A stretch of 64,000 bases of DNA from contig CAJQUW010001458.1 of assembly GCA_907163375.1 (NCBI GenBank), positions 1-64,000 of the forward strand. Direction: 5' to 3'. Under the pieces are notes generated by a model. The model was not told where the DNA came from. It did no database searches and saw nothing but the letters and a program-made list of their open reading frames with translations. Positions within the stretch are counted from its first letter, which is position 1, and each line of letters starts with the position of its first letter. Source of the stretch: Prostheceraeus crozeri (Eukaryota; Platyhelminthes; Polycladida; Euryleptidae). Positions 34,871-46,397 of the stretch are shown here, piece after piece. The translations under genes and the position numbers were made by a program.

Positions 34871-34923
34871 CCTACGACGTACCTGTACGTCTCCTCACCA
34901 TTCCTACGACGTACCTGTACGTC
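34871..34923. repeat. Two subterminal dyad repeats of piggyBac
   Basis: A 21-bp unit occurs at 34871-34891 and 34903-34923. Each contains GACGTACCTGTACGTC, a perfect 7+7 dyad around CT. They occur only near the left end; such asymmetric subterminal repeats are often transposase-binding sites, which is inference here. Confidence 0.8.
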
Positions 34924-35111
34924 AGGTTTTTTATCGTGTCATTTTGATTCAGCAGCTTGTCAGGAACTAACCGCATACTCAGCAACTGAAGTCAGGAATA
35001 TGATAAGGTCATTGTGACAGCCAATCAGAGGTCAGATGCGCCTCCAGCCAATAGATAATGCGCAGTACAACTTAAGATAAATTCACGTGAGTGAAATTAG
35101 TTCTGCGCCAA

Positions 35112-36806
35112 ATGTCTGAGGTGATAAGTCGTCGCACGCGAATTCCGGTTCGTCGTTATGGATTTGACGTAGATTTGGACGTTGACTCTGATCGATCTGA
35201 AGATGAGGATGAACAGGAATATGTTTCTGCTAGTTCTTCGAGTGACAGTGAGTCTGGTGACATCGTCGAAGAGGAAGAAGAACTTGATTCCTCAGAAAGC
35301 AACTGGCATTTCGTGACGTCTGATAGTGACACTTGTCCTGTTCTTCAATTTGAAGGGGAGACTGGCTGGAAGGTAAATTCCCCTAGGAATACTTTGGAAG
35401 ATTATTGTGACATTTTCTTACCCATTGAATTATTCGAAAAGTTAGCCAAATGGACTAATAGCAGAGCAAGAATTTACATCGCCGAAAAAATTCTCACGAC
35501 TGAAGACGAGTTTATTTGGAAAGATACTAATCCTCATGAAATGAGGAAGTTTTTCGCGTTGTCACTACTGATGGGAGTAATCAAGAAACCGTATATAAGA
35601 CATTACTGGGCTACTGAGCCACTTATGTCGACGCCATATTTCTCCATGTGCATGACACGTGATCGGTATTCGCAAATCCTTCGTTTTCTGAGGTTCAGTG
35701 ACCCTTACAACACTCAAAGTGGAAATCAGTCTTCACGCTTGAACGATTTGGATAGAGAAGTTGCCGAACTATGTTCTCAGTATCTTCCGGCTGCTGAATT
35801 GTCTTTGGATGAATCTTTGCTTTTATACAAAGGCCGGCTTCGGTTCAAACAGTTCATTCGCATCAAGCGAGCTCGTTTCGGGATCAAGATTTTTATCCTT
35901 TCTGACATTGATGGATATTTGATGGCGCATGTGATTTACTATGGTGCACAAACTGACTTCACTTGCGATGAGAATGACATCGATCTTCTCAAACCGAGTG
36001 AACGCATTGTCGCTGTGTTATTATCGAGAGCTGGATTGCTTGACAAAGGATATGTTGTTACCTTGGATAATTGGTATTGCAGCGTTCGGTTGGCCGAATA
36101 TCTTACGACGAGAAAGACCGGCTTGCGTGGTACCATCCGAGCAAATAGAGGCGTTCCAGCGGAATTGAAGGGTAAGAGCATGAATCCCATCTCAAGTGCA
36201 TTCATTCGACGTGATAACATGTTGATCGTTCGCTTCTGTGACAAAAGAGATGTCTATCTCATTTCGACAGTTGACAAAGCTGGAACGCTTGAGAAAGAGA
36301 GATTTCTGCCCGGTGGCAATGTATCCAATTATGAAAAGCCAACAGCCATTGATACGTACAATAATACAATGTCCGGTGTTGACAAATGTGATCAAATCAT
36401 TGCGGGCGTGACTTGTGTTCGCCGAACGCATGCCTGGTTCAAAAAACTTGGTTTGCATATGTTGCAGCGACTATTATTGAACGCGCATGTTTTGTACTGC
36501 CGAGAACAAGAAAAAATCAAATTCTTGGACTTTACACGAAGAGCTATTTTGCATTTTACAACTGTTACCTCTGAGCCTCACAGAAAACGATTCAGGTCAG
36601 GTCAAATGAACACCGATGATCGCAAGGAAAATCTTCATTGTCCTTCAAAGTTCCCTCCTACCGAAAAGAAAGAAAAACCCCAGAGAAGATGCAGAAGTTG
36701 TGTAGCTTCCAATCAAAGAAAGGACACCAGATACTTTTGTGACACGTGTACAGACAAGCCACCACTCTGTCTGAACTGTTTTCCAACTTGGCATCAATCT
36801 TTATAA
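35112..36806 (+). CDS. piggyBac transposase
   Basis: ATG at 35112 gives 564 aa; the frame is open 21 bases further upstream only through a GTG. An acidic Ser-rich N-terminus (residues 25-65) is followed by the DDE/D transposase domain. Catalytic Asp candidates lie in LSLDESLL (about residue 239), VTLDNWYCS (about 325) and MSGVDKCDQ (about 425). The C-terminus has a Cys-rich zinc domain (CRSC...YFCDTC...LCLNCF). Length is typical for the family. It excises and inserts the element at TTAA without footprints. No stop or frameshift is visible. Confidence 0.95.
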   Translation: MSEVISRRTRIPVRRYGFDVDLDVDSDRSEDEDEQEYVSASSSSDSESGDIVEEEEELDSSESNWHFVTSDSDTCPVLQFEGETGWKVNSPRNTLEDYCDIFLPIELFEKLAKWTNSRARIYIAEKILTTEDEFIWKDTNPHEMRKFFALSLLMGVIKKPYIRHYWATEPLMSTPYFSMCMTRDRYSQILRFLRFSDPYNTQSGNQSSRLNDLDREVAELCSQYLPAAELSLDESLLLYKGRLRFKQFIRIKRARFGIKIFILSDIDGYLMAHVIYYGAQTDFTCDENDIDLLKPSERIVAVLLSRAGLLDKGYVVTLDNWYCSVRLAEYLTTRKTGLRGTIRANRGVPAELKGKSMNPISSAFIRRDNMLIVRFCDKRDVYLISTVDKAGTLEKERFLPGGNVSNYEKPTAIDTYNNTMSGVDKCDQIIAGVTCVRRTHAWFKKLGLHMLQRLLLNAHVLYCREQEKIKFLDFTRRAILHFTTVTSEPHRKRFRSGQMNTDDRKENLHCPSKFPPTEKKEKPQRRCRSCVASNQRKDTRYFCDTCTDKPPLCLNCFPTWHQSL

Positions 36807-37736
36807 TTATGACATGCCTGAAACCCATATGGGATTGTGTTTTATATACTGTGTTTTACTAAGAGGGAGAATTCTAAAGGACAAATTAAAACTACAAATT
36901 AAGAACAAATTAAGCTTAATTTATTGTGTACTAGTATTTTATACATCGTATATCACTGCACAATTAACTTTAGATAATACTCAAACGTTTAAATGAACTG
37001 TTGTGACTGATATTTTCACGTGAGAACTACAGAACTAATTAAAATGAAAAAAAAATTTCGAAAAATTGGTTCAGGAACTGGAGGGGGGTATGTAAAATCG
37101 GTACCGGGCTCAAAGGGTTAAACTTTTGGCTGTGTCAAGTCATGAGTCGTTGTGAAATTTTTTAGTGTGTAAAATGGGCAGTGGCTGTTATATCGGCTGA
37201 GCTGGTACGATTTTGGTCTCACGACTATTGCACCTACTCAGCAGCTATAATTATCTTCCATGTCTGCCACCACGCTTCAGATTTTTGAACCATTGGAGAC
37301 TCACAATTTCTCAACATGACAGAAATTAATCATCAGATGTATCTTGACTCGTTGCTTTTCTTGCTTCGCCATACTTTGTCTTGATTCATCTTCTAAGCTA
37401 TGTTTTAGAAATTCAGTGATTTCTTGAGCTAAATAAACTTATTTCCCAGCTATAAGACAATTTCGTCTGATATCGGCAATTTTTGAATCATATCACACTT
37501 TTAAGCTAATGTGTAAATAAAGTTTAGTGACTGAGAAATCATCAACTCGAGTAGAGCAGAACATGTTGAAGCTAGACACCACAGCAATCCCAAAAATTAG
37601 TCTACTATGTCGTTTCAACAGGTACATTATCGTGCATAAACTGTTCACATTCTACTATGGAGCGAGTTGGTATTTTATGGCTCAATAACGACTAGATAAG
37701 GTAGCCGCTGATTATCGTTAACTACACGTCCACAGA

Positions 37737-39280
37737 AATGCAATCATTGAAAGAGCGCATGCATTTCAAAGTCATAGATAGATAGATATGTTTCCCAGAT
37801 GAATTGACTTTGTTTGAAGTTATTTGGTGATAAATAACCTCACTGCACCAATTCCACAGGGATATTGATTGATTGGTTCCTGGCTAGTTTAAAATTGTGC
37901 ATGAAGAGAATGCGGCTGCACCAAGACAGTTCCTCATGACAAACTCATTCCTGACTGCCTAGAGGTCAAATTGTTGAGATCATGAATGTGCACTCCAGTT
38001 CTGAAAGTTAGTGTAGCTCAAGAAATGCGACCAACTCAGCTAAAAGCATCAAAAACAACATACAAAATTGCTATAAACGTGTCTCATAGGGTAATGGTAT
38101 GTTCTGATTTAATACATATATTGTGATATTCTTGCCGATCGTCGCCGTGGGACAGGAGTGCCAAAATAGCGCTTAAAGAAGCGTCTGTTGTGACGAAGAT
38201 AGACGAGGTGTGTTTAAATCTGCAACGACGTGGGCTATCGGCACGAAGTTAACTGACGCAGATTACAAAGTCTCATAATCTTTCTAATGCCTATAAAACC
38301 ACAGAAACTGTGCATTGTCTTTCAAATGTCTGTGAGATCGTTATATGGAAATTGAAGCAGAAATGAAACTCTTGCAGAATCCCGCTAAATCCAGAAACGA
38401 TCTTAAGAAACGCGTCGTGTGGCGTACGCATGAAGGCATCCAGCGCAGAGGCGGAAGAGAAAACCCATCCGACACGATCATCCTTCCAATAAGATGCAGA
38501 TTCCTATCTGTGGATGCATGTGCCTGATCATGATCCTATCATCGTCGCCATGATATATTTCTATTATATTTCAATTAAGCAATTGAAACACATCCATGTA
38601 ATAGTAGAAGTATTTTGAAGTCAGAATAACTAAGAAATACCTAGAAAACTTGAGTTTTAGAATTATGGAATTGTTTATGACTTACTCGTAAAAAATCCTC
38701 AAGCATCATTTCGCAACCTGTCTAAGAGTAAATTGATGAATTAAAAGAAACATCATCCTGCAAGATTCAAAAGTGCAATTTGAGGTCAAGACATAACAAA
38801 GAGGGTGGATAAAAACAATTTATTTTGATCAAGAGCAGTTGTAATCATGATGAGGCACTCAAGGTGATGGAGATTGGAATGCTGAATTTGCGAAAGGGGA
38901 AAGAAAACTTATGATTGGCGATTGCCAGATCCCTTTCTACAATCTCGTGGCACTGCAGAGATGCATGGTGACTGTTGAAAGTGGTCTTCATGCAAAATGG
39001 TATCCAAGATGGTCTAAGAATTTTCCAACGGAAAGCCACAAAGCAAAATTTTAACAACAGAAGCAATTTCAGTAGCACACCTAGGTTTTTGTTCAAATTT
39101 TAGCCGAAAGCTCAATAGCTTCTGACAGTTTATTTAGGCCTACATCCACAAAATACCAAAGACCATTGAATTTCCGGTTGAAATTAACAGAAACATAGGA
39201 TTTAGATGCTACTGAAATCGCTTCTGCTATTAAAATTTTACCTTGTGGCTTTCCTTTAGGCAGTTTATAGAACATTTTGG
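37737..39280. other. Spacer of large inverted repeat, no gene seen
   Basis: Unrecognised sequence with short frames only (for example 38345-38527 and the minus frame 38845-39096). It could hold remnants of an autonomous element belonging to the inverted repeat, but I see no transposase motif. Confidence 0.45.
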
Positions 39281-39284
39281 AGCA

Positions 39285-39357
39285 GGGATGAGGAGTCCTA
39301 TCATTTTGATAGGACTCCGGCTTTTGATAGGACTCCGACTCCCGACTCCGGGTAGCA
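39285..39357. repeat. GGAGTCC/GATAGGACTCC cluster (R1 end)
   Basis: Three copies of AGTCCTATCA or its complement in 70 bases, matching the R1 repeat end. Confidence 0.6.
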
Positions 39358-39358
39358 A

Positions 39359-40130
39359 CCCTGTGGGAACGCATCTTGCTAATATCAACAGATTATCTGG
39401 CGAGGTAGCGATTTTGTGGATAATTTTTTTAAAGGTTCATTTTCGTGTAAAAACTATTTCCGCATGTGAAAATGGTCATCATTTATCCAAAAACATGTGT
39501 AAAATTAAAAAACGACAGGTGGCGAAAAAGTTGCTATAATTAGTTGGTAGATATTTGTTTACTAATGCGAGCTGATTTTTCGCCAACCGGCGAAATCGTG
39601 GATATTGTAGCAACTAATTAGTGGTAAGTAGTAATGTTCGTATATTACCTTCACATGAAAATGTATTGTATTCTCAGTCTGATCTGATAAAAAGGGATCT
39701 TTTTTAATTCACGAAGTCTTAAACTAAAAGAAGTATTTATCTTCCATAAATGTCGCAGTAAATACTATGATATTATTCAAATATTTGTCATTGTTGTAAA
39801 TTACTGAATGTCAAGAGATGTTGCGAAAATTGATATATGCGGATTCTCTATATTCTTATCATTATCAAAGAATGATAGTCTGCACTTATTTCTTAGATAG
39901 ATTAGCCATATGTGGGGGATAGTGAGGAGGTGAGGGAGAGAATAGAGCCTCGACTGTAGAGGCGGATTACTAAAAAAAATAAGAAAGTCAAAAAGTAAAA
40001 GGTGACATTTAGAGCGCGAAATGTCGCCGGCGAACTTCGCCAGCGAATATCCCGCAAATATGACTGAACTTTAGCATGATATTCTGCAGCTGACATTCGC
40101 CAGCTTTTCGCAAGATTCGTTCCCACAGGG
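39359..40130. mobile_element. Non-autonomous DNA element with 22-bp TIRs
   Basis: The left end CCCTGTGGGAACGCATCTTGC and inverted right end (CCCTGTGGGAACGAATCTTGC) match at 20 of 21 positions. No obvious target duplication. Internally there is a hairpin of TTTTTCGCC/GGCGAAAT words around 39515-39625 and GGCGA-rich text at both ends. No transposase. Confidence 0.65.
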
Positions 40131-40194
40131 AAGTATATATAACCTAGTTTTTTTAAAACATCATAGATATAACTACATCACAGATAATTACAGG

Positions 40195-40768
40195 GTTGCC
40201 TGAACCATTCTTTAGTGATTATTTCTGCGCCAATTATCAATCATTTTCGATGAAAGTTTATCAAATGTCGCTTTAAGTTGGATGCATGCGACTCTTCGGC
40301 TCCTCCAGTTTTTCTCCAGTCTCTACCTGGCAGGAAAATCCCCCATCCTTCTTCAAAAAATATGAGTACACTTTCGATTTTAATATGCGGTCTGGAGGAG
40401 CCATCACACACGATTAACGTGAGGGTAAGAGGTAGCATTCCAATTCTTCATTTTTGTCTCTGATGTGACCTTTGGTGCGTATGTGTGATCGAGGCTAAGA
40501 AGGCTTGTCTTCTGCACTAAATCACCGAGTGAAAAGAGTAAAAGACAATCCTTTTTTCACTATCACGGTTCATTCCCTCACCTATTAAGCTTTGGATGCA
40601 GCAGTGTCTATGTACTTTTGTTTGACGGAGAAATTTGACATCAAGACAGTGACAGCTGTGCACGAGGATAAATAATTTGTTTGTATCATATTTCGGGTCG
40701 TCTAGTTATAGGCCGGAGTCCTATCATTTGATAGGACTCCGACTCTGACTCCGCATCCCTACTTTGGA
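40195..40768 (-). repeat. Dispersed repeat R1, copy 2
   Basis: Inverted relative of 11085-11665. Shared blocks include GATGTGACCTTTGGTGCGTA, GAGTGAAAAG, CACGAGGATAAATAATTTGTTTG, which I shorten to its first half here as diagnostic, and the terminal GACTCCGCATCCCT. Divergence and small indels suggest an old family. Confidence 0.8.
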
Positions 40769-41737
40769 GACCATTTTGTACGAAGACCATTTCGAAAAAA
40801 TCGAAAAATTTTGCACGAAAAATCAATCCAATAAATGCATGAGTGGACCAGTAAAATGAGCCAAATTTGGCAATTACAGAATTTTACGGCGACATTGCTA
40901 GAGACCCTTTCGACGAACTTTGCATTCTCGCATACATCACCGATCAGAAACATTATAATGTTAATATAAGTTATATAAGTTTTGATAGAAGATAGCTTGA
41001 AGACATTCCATGTCACTATTTGTGACTGCATACTTCTCATTTAATCAGAGAAATACGGAGCAATTCGGCAGCCCCCAATAGACGGAAAAAAGTTCGTGGT
41101 GGACATGGGGTACATATTATCCTGAGAAGGCTCTATTTTAAATTCTTATCCTGCAAAAGCGTCAAGGTCGTGCATGCGGGAGGACCATTCACTTCCATAC
41201 AGAGTCCAAGCAAACTGGTTACAAATGAGCATGACAAACAATGAGTTTTGAACGAGAACGATCATCAGCCATATCTCCAAGATTATTCTCAGGTCTTGAT
41301 GCAACGCATTCGATGAGCGGTCAATGTATCTGAGCAACTGCATCCTTTATGACAATAGCAAAAGTAGTTTGCGCGTTTGACACTATTGTGCGCAATGTAC
41401 GTGATTTTTGCTAAAGCGTCCTACAATGAGAGCTTACTATTTTAAAAAGTGCCCTTCCATTCATTTGATAGGAATGTTGAATTCAGCCACTATGTATGTA
41501 GACCAAGTGGACATGATGACCACATCCATAGCTGGCACTCAATTATCTGCACTGCTATGTTCTAGTACCAACCATTTGCATCAGCCAGACGTTCTTTGCT
41601 ATGTTTATCGTCTTCGAAGTTGGCAAGTGTCAGTGTCTGTCACGAATGGTAATTAGCAATAGCCATAAAAATTTGGAAATGGCTGAGCATGATAAAGTCC
41701 ACGAAACCTCCACTTTTTCAAAGCTTTCATTCTTGTG
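40769..41737. other. No gene seen
   Basis: Short frames only; a 65-codon minus frame (41146-41343) has no recognisable motif. Confidence 0.45.
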
Positions 41738-43056
41738 GACGTGTAGGCCTATTTAACGATAATCAGCGGCTACCTTATTTAGTCGTTATTGAGACATAAA
41801 ATACCAACTCGCTTTTTGGGATTGCTGTGGTGTCTAGCTTCAACATGTTCTGCTCTACTCGAGCTGATGATTTCTCAGTCACTAAACTTTATTTACACAT
41901 TAGCTTAAAAGTCTGATATGATTCAAAAATTGCCGATATCAGACGAAATTGTCTTATAGCTGGGAAATAAGTTTATTTAGCTCAAGAAATCACTGAATTT
42001 CTAAAACATAGCCTAGAAGATGAATCAAGACAAAGTATGGCGAAGCAAGAAAAGCAACGAGTCAAGATACATCTGATGATTAATTTCTGTCATGTTGAGA
42101 AATTGTGAGTCTCCAATGGTTCAAAAATCTGAAGCGTGGTGGCAGACATGGAAGATAATTATACCTGCTGAGTAGGTGCAATAGTCGTGAGACCAAAATC
42201 GTACCAGCTCAGCCGATATAACAGCCACTGCCCATTTTACACACTAAAAAATTTCACAACGACTCATGACTTGACACAGCCAAAAGTTTAACTGCTGTAT
42301 GTCAAATAGCCTGGTCCGGGTGGAAATACTTGTGCATCTTCCTAGACACTTAAATGTTGCATATATTTATGTTGGGACAGCAGGTAGCCTAGTTATTTTT
42401 CTACGTTGCTGTGAATGCAGCAATGATGTAGCTGTCACTTGCTTCTACATTTCCTTGTAAATGTAATTTACACTAGTGTGATGCATCAGTGGCTTTGGAA
42501 TGTGAAGAATGCAACAGAATGTAGGCAGCAATTGACTTGATATTAATTTTTGGACTTTAGCTTGGAAAATATTAAAAGTTGTTTATTGTAATCACCAATG
42601 TGAGAACAATAAAAATGAGTTCAAACAAAATTAATTGAATACAAACAAATAAAATTCAGCCAATGAAATCAACCGAAAATCGTGATGTAGTTCCAACTTT
42701 GAGACGTGAGGACTCTTCTCCTCAACGGATTTTTCTTGGACCCCACGACTCAAAACTTTTAAAATTGTATTATCTTTCATCATGCAAAAATTCACAGACA
42801 TTTCCGGTCTGGTAAACGTATGAACTTAACAGACCGGACTACTGCATCCCCCTCGAGTTCATTTAATAAAATCGAAGGTGTCTACACATTGGGGATTTAG
42901 TAAATGCGGAGTTGCCACTCTACCTGATATACCTACTCTATGGTGAACGTAGAGCATTTTTGTAACGAATATTAATGGATGCATCACATGTAGACTAGTT
43001 ATTCGGGTGGGATGGTGTGAAGAAGAAAAAGTTGTAAAGCTGGAAAGATCTGAAGG

Positions 43057-43456
43057 ACTAAGGCCTGCTTTACACTGGCAGTTCATGTACTGTGCAGCAG
43101 ATGACGAAAATGACCTCGTTGTGACGTTTATCCTATTTTCTTCTGACACAGAACATGACATCAGTGCTGCAGTGGCAGTTCAGGTGCAGTTCAGCGATTA
43201 GTCCGAAGTCTATTTCTTTGCAGCCAGCTGCAATGATAGGGTCATCTGATTGGTTAATTCTCTCTATTATTTGTTCCATGACTCACTTTGGTTGGACAGT
43301 GCAGTAACTGACTTGCTGTCTTGCTGTTCGCAATGTAAATTAGGTGCTGCATATGCAGTTCTGTTCCATAGCTATGCCATGCTGCATTTCAATTATGTGA
43401 CGGGCATGTCAATTGTTTGCTGCAACTGCAGCGACTGTCAGTGTAAAGTAGGCTTG
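43057..43456. repeat. 400-bp MITE
   Basis: The left end AGGCCTGCTTTACACTGGCAG and inverted right end (AAGCCTACTTTACACTGACAG) are imperfect TIRs. The centre has no coding capacity. Confidence 0.65.
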
Positions 43457-43529
43457 AAGAATACAAATAGGGTCACAGACCGAAAGCTGATGATTGCAGC
43501 GAAGAAATATCGGTTTTAGAGTGTTTCGT

Positions 43530-43746
43530 ATCTAGCAATGCACTGGAAATCTGCTGCTGGCATCAACTGGTGCGTTAGAACTGCATATCGACGAACTGAA
43601 TTTGACAGAAGCGGGATTTGTGCGCATATAGCAGGACATCCTCACAATCACAGCAGCAGGATACAGCAGGGCACCTCTCAACAACCTTTTGAATTTCAAT
43701 GTATTTATACGATCGCTTTCCCACATGAATGAACATGTTACAGGTC
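43530..43746 (+). pseudogene. Left part of a decayed Tc1/mariner copy
   Basis: CTGGAAATCTGCTGCTGGCA and GCGTTAGAACTGCATATCGACG parallel the transposase around 12209-12260 (TAYRR region). It is interrupted at 43753 by the Polinton and resumes at 61165. Confidence 0.65.
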
Positions 43747-43752
43747 TCGAAC
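43747..43752. repeat. Polinton target-site duplication, left (TCGAAC)
   Basis: TCGAAC immediately precedes the TIR start AGTAGTAAGG and is identical to 61159-61164. Six base pairs is the standard Polinton duplication length. Confidence 0.95.
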
Positions 43753-44378
43753 AGTAGTAAGGAATGCTCCCAACTGCGCACAGCACCCCCCCTCTGGAGC
43801 GCGAGTTGGGTTGTTGTGGTTCTGAGTCGTCCGGCCGGGTGTGTCTTGGGCGGCGGTCTTTGTTTTTGGTGTGTAGGATTGGTTGTAGGGTTATTTTGTG
43901 TTTAGATTTGATCTGATGAAATTCTGCGTCAACATGTTGTGTTTCTTGGGTGTAGGTGTGGTTTAGGTGTGTTTTTGCGTGTTTTTGAGTGAGAAACTGA
44001 CTGTAGCGGCTAAACGAAGCCTCGTATGTGAAAATGGACGGCAGATTTGGACTTTTTGGCCAATTTTGGGTCTAGCAGAGTTGTTTTCAGCGTCATAGGG
44101 CTAAAACTGAAGAACTTCGACCCCCCCCTCGGCAGCGATCTTCCAACTTTGGTTCTAGAAATGGTAGAGAGTCGCGCGATAACTCGTTTGAAAGCCAAGA
44201 GTGCCACAAATTCATTGGAAAGCACAGTTTGACCCTGGCTTCCTTTGCTGAGACTTGAGAGTGACATTGAGACTTTTGGTCATGTTGGAGAGCCGTCAGA
44301 GGTTGAGTTTTGTGTTTTGGGCTCCACCGGTCGAACGAAGCATCGGACGAGAAAACTAAGACCAGATTTGGATTCAGC
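43753..44378. repeat. Left TIR of Polinton copy B
   Basis: Inverted match to the right TIR throughout. It lacks about 24 bases present at 61048-61075 and contains only one unit of the 320-bp tandem block that occurs three times in the right TIR. Confidence 0.93.
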
Positions 44379-45103
44379 GTCAAATTTTGGATAACCAATG
44401 TCTAATCCCCTTATCGATTGCATATTCACAGGATATATGAGTACGAGTTCGGGAGAGGAATCTCACTAAGTTGAGAAAATGACTACAGGTAAGTCGTTTC
44501 TCTTGAGGTCCGATATCGGACTTCTGACTTTTCATTGCTGATATCAGCTAAGGAGTCAGACTTATAGGTTAGTCAGTATAGCATGACTGACCATTTGATG
44601 ACAGCAGGCCGAAATCTTCAAACGGCTATAGCTTTGCTTCAACAAGTCCTTTAGACTTGATTCAAAAACGTTTGACAGCTCATGATGTGCTGTAGGTGAC
44701 AGACTACTTATAAACGTTTTATGAGTAGTACTAAAAATACTGAAAATTTAAATTCGTATTTAATGATGATGATTAAAGTTTTTGAATAAAAAGCAGTGGT
44801 TTATGAGTCTCTGCGACTTGGGATGTTTCCTCTTTTAAATAACTCCACCGGTTTTCATGTCAAACTCGGGGCCCGGATACCAACACAGTGACATGACGCA
44901 CGCTCTGTCCGCCCGAGGTTGGATTTGTGGGTCGAGGCCTTGGAGCTGGGATAACATCCCCTCTGAGTAATGCCTGTAACGGATTCAAGAGCCTAACGCC
45001 TAGACGACTGCTATCAAATGTTTTTGGACTTAGTCTTTCAATGTATATCAGCAAGTAGTATCCTATAAACACTTGCTATCAAATTTTTACTCTATCTTTA
45101 CAG
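44379..45103 (+). other. 5' leader and intron of the first rightward Polinton gene
   Basis: ATGACTACAGGTAAGT at about 44489-44504 contains a strong 5' splice site. A polypyrimidine/TTTACAG acceptor ends at 45103, eleven bases before the ATG of the coiled-coil gene. The short ATG frame in the first exon does not join in frame, so I read it as a 5' UTR exon. Copy A shows the same design, a start-proximal intron, at 3187-3266. Confidence 0.5.
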
Positions 45104-45113
45104 AATCGTCACT

Positions 45114-46250
45114 ATGACCAAAATGATTAATGCGCGTATGCTCATCGGCAAGTGTAGCTGCGGCCGTATTGCCAGAGGCAGGGAGTTGAAGAAACACATC
45201 AAAGAGGGGACGGTGGGCGAGCATGTGAGGAAAGTGTTGTTGAGGGTGTGTGTGCATCATAAGGTAGTATGTGAAGATGGGAGTGATGTAGAGTTCATTA
45301 GGAAACATAGCCAACGCCCTAGTGGCAATATTAGTATGTAGGGGCTTAAGCCGTGGTTTGAGGGAGTATTGTTAGATATGGAAGAGGTTAGAGTGGCAGT
45401 GGCGACGATTGAGGGTGCGATGGGGAAGAAAGGTGTTACCAAGGCGACTGATGAGGGTTTGAGTGAGGAAGAAGTGGAGTTGAGAGGGGACATCAAGAAG
45501 CCTGATGTTGATGTTGATTTGGATGACGTGTTGGAGGAATTGTTTGGAAACTTTGGTGATCTTGAGGAGAAGGGGAAGGATGAGGGACAGGAAGTGGGTA
45601 AGCCGTTGCTGGCATCATCGCCTCGGAGGGAGGAAGGGAACACGAGGGATGAATATGTAAGGATGAAGGATCGATTGAGGGCGGTTCAGGAGAGGAATAA
45701 AGTATTATTGATGCGGAATGAGAAATATATGGTGAAAAGAGAAGAGTTAGAAAGTATGAGGCAGAAGGAGAAAGAGTGGATGGCGGAAAGGAGTGAGCTG
45801 ATGAAGAAAGCAAGTTTGGTGAGTAGTCTGCAGGCGAATTTGTTGAGGAAGGATGATGAGATAGATTGGATGCGAAGCGTGGTGAAGGAACAGAGGAAGT
45901 GAAGAGTGTGAACAAGAGGTTGGTGGCTGAAGTGGAGCGATTGCATGAGCGTGAGAAGTTTAGAAAAAGAAGAGTGTATGAAGTCCATCTTCCCCTCTTC
46001 GAAAATAATGTGTGCGACGCCCAACCATCACACGTGACCCCAATCAGACGCAGCAATGCTACGAGGGCGACGGAGTCCGATGTCTCCATATGAATATGGA
46101 CATCACTGGCGAGCTTGAGGACTTCGTCGTCCGAAAAGTCCGGAAGAAAGTTCCCAGTAAGTTACTTCAACATGATCATTTCCTTACCGCATCTAATCTC
46201 CTATTCTTTTCCTTTCAGAGTTTTTACATCAGCAGGAGGATCGCTTTTGA
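45114..46250 (+). pseudogene. Spliced coiled-coil gene of the Polinton, interrupted
   Basis: From ATG 45114 an N-terminal basic segment with Cys residues (KCSCGRIARGRE) leads to an in-frame TAG at 45339-45341. The same frame continues to 45902 with an acidic stretch (DVDVDLDDVLEELFG) and then a long Lys/Glu/Arg coiled coil (about 45650-45900). Coiled-coil coding continues in another frame (45900-46000). The last part (about 46060-46156, GELEDFVVRKVRKK) joins through a 62-nt intron (GTAAGT 46157, TTTCAG to 46218) to a short exon ending TGA at 46248-46250. The histone-type stem-loop begins 20 bases later. Function unknown; one stop and one or two shifts make it a probable pseudogene, unless some joins are further introns. 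Confidence 0.55.
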
Positions 46251-46264
46251 TCCCGAGAACGCCC

Positions 46265-46291
46265 CAAACGGCTCTTTTAAGAACCACATGG
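46265..46291 (+). terminator. Histone-mRNA-like 3' stem-loop, copy 1
   Basis: CAAAC, then stem GGCTCT (46270-46275), loop TTTA, stem AGAACC (46280-46285), then ACA, followed by purine-rich GAGCAAGAG (46291-46299). Metazoan replication-dependent histone mRNAs end in GGCTCT-TTTC-AGAGCC with ACCA after it and a CAAGAAAGA-type element downstream. One of the six pairs is a C-A mismatch here. It lies 20 bases after a stop codon, the usual histone spacing. Confidence 0.7.
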
Positions 46292-46329
46292 AGCAAGAGT
46301 GATAGTACCTCCTTGTGTTTTGCTCTGGA

Positions 46330-46343
46330 CAGACTTCGGTCTG
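46330..46343 (+). ncRNA. Second conserved hairpin, copy 1 (TTCG loop)
   Basis: CAGAC-TTCG-GTCTG, a five-pair stem with a UUCG tetraloop, 45 bases after the histone-like stem-loop. The duplicate at 46804-46817 has the same stem with a TTTG loop. Both are followed by ACTGAATCTA-type sequence. Role unknown. Confidence 0.55.
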
Positions 46344-46397
46344 ACTGAATCTAACACATAATTAGAAAGACTGAGTCATGTCTTTGTATCAGAGGGG

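Larger units (their letters stand above)
34859..37117 (+). mobile_element. piggyBac transposon, apparently intact
   Basis: Bounded by TTAA at 34855-34858 and 37118-37121. Terminal inverted repeats are CCCTTTGAGCCC (34861) and GGGCTCAAAGGG (37106-37117); two extra A bases separate the left TTAA from the TIR. The opposite arm of the host inverted repeat carries the unfilled site with one TTAA (complement of GTTTAACTGC near 42285-42294). The transposase frame is full length, so this may be a recent and possibly active copy. Confidence 0.93.
32187..42930. repeat. Large inverted repeat with loaded left arm
   Basis: The right arm (41738-42930, about 1.19 kb, uninterrupted) is matched in inverted orientation by left-arm pieces 32187-32216, 32727-32812, 34293-34858 and 37118-37736. 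The breaks between left pieces correspond to insertions: a repeat at 32217-32726, element X at 32813-34292 and piggyBac at 34859-37117. The spacer 37737-41737 is not repeated. Also, about 60 bases near 37600-37660 are missing from the right arm. Confidence 0.85.

Noticed and set aside
45257..46089. Ser/Pro-rich minus-strand frames of 128 and 198 codons
   Set aside because: Shadows of the Lys/Glu-rich coiled-coil gene on the other strand.
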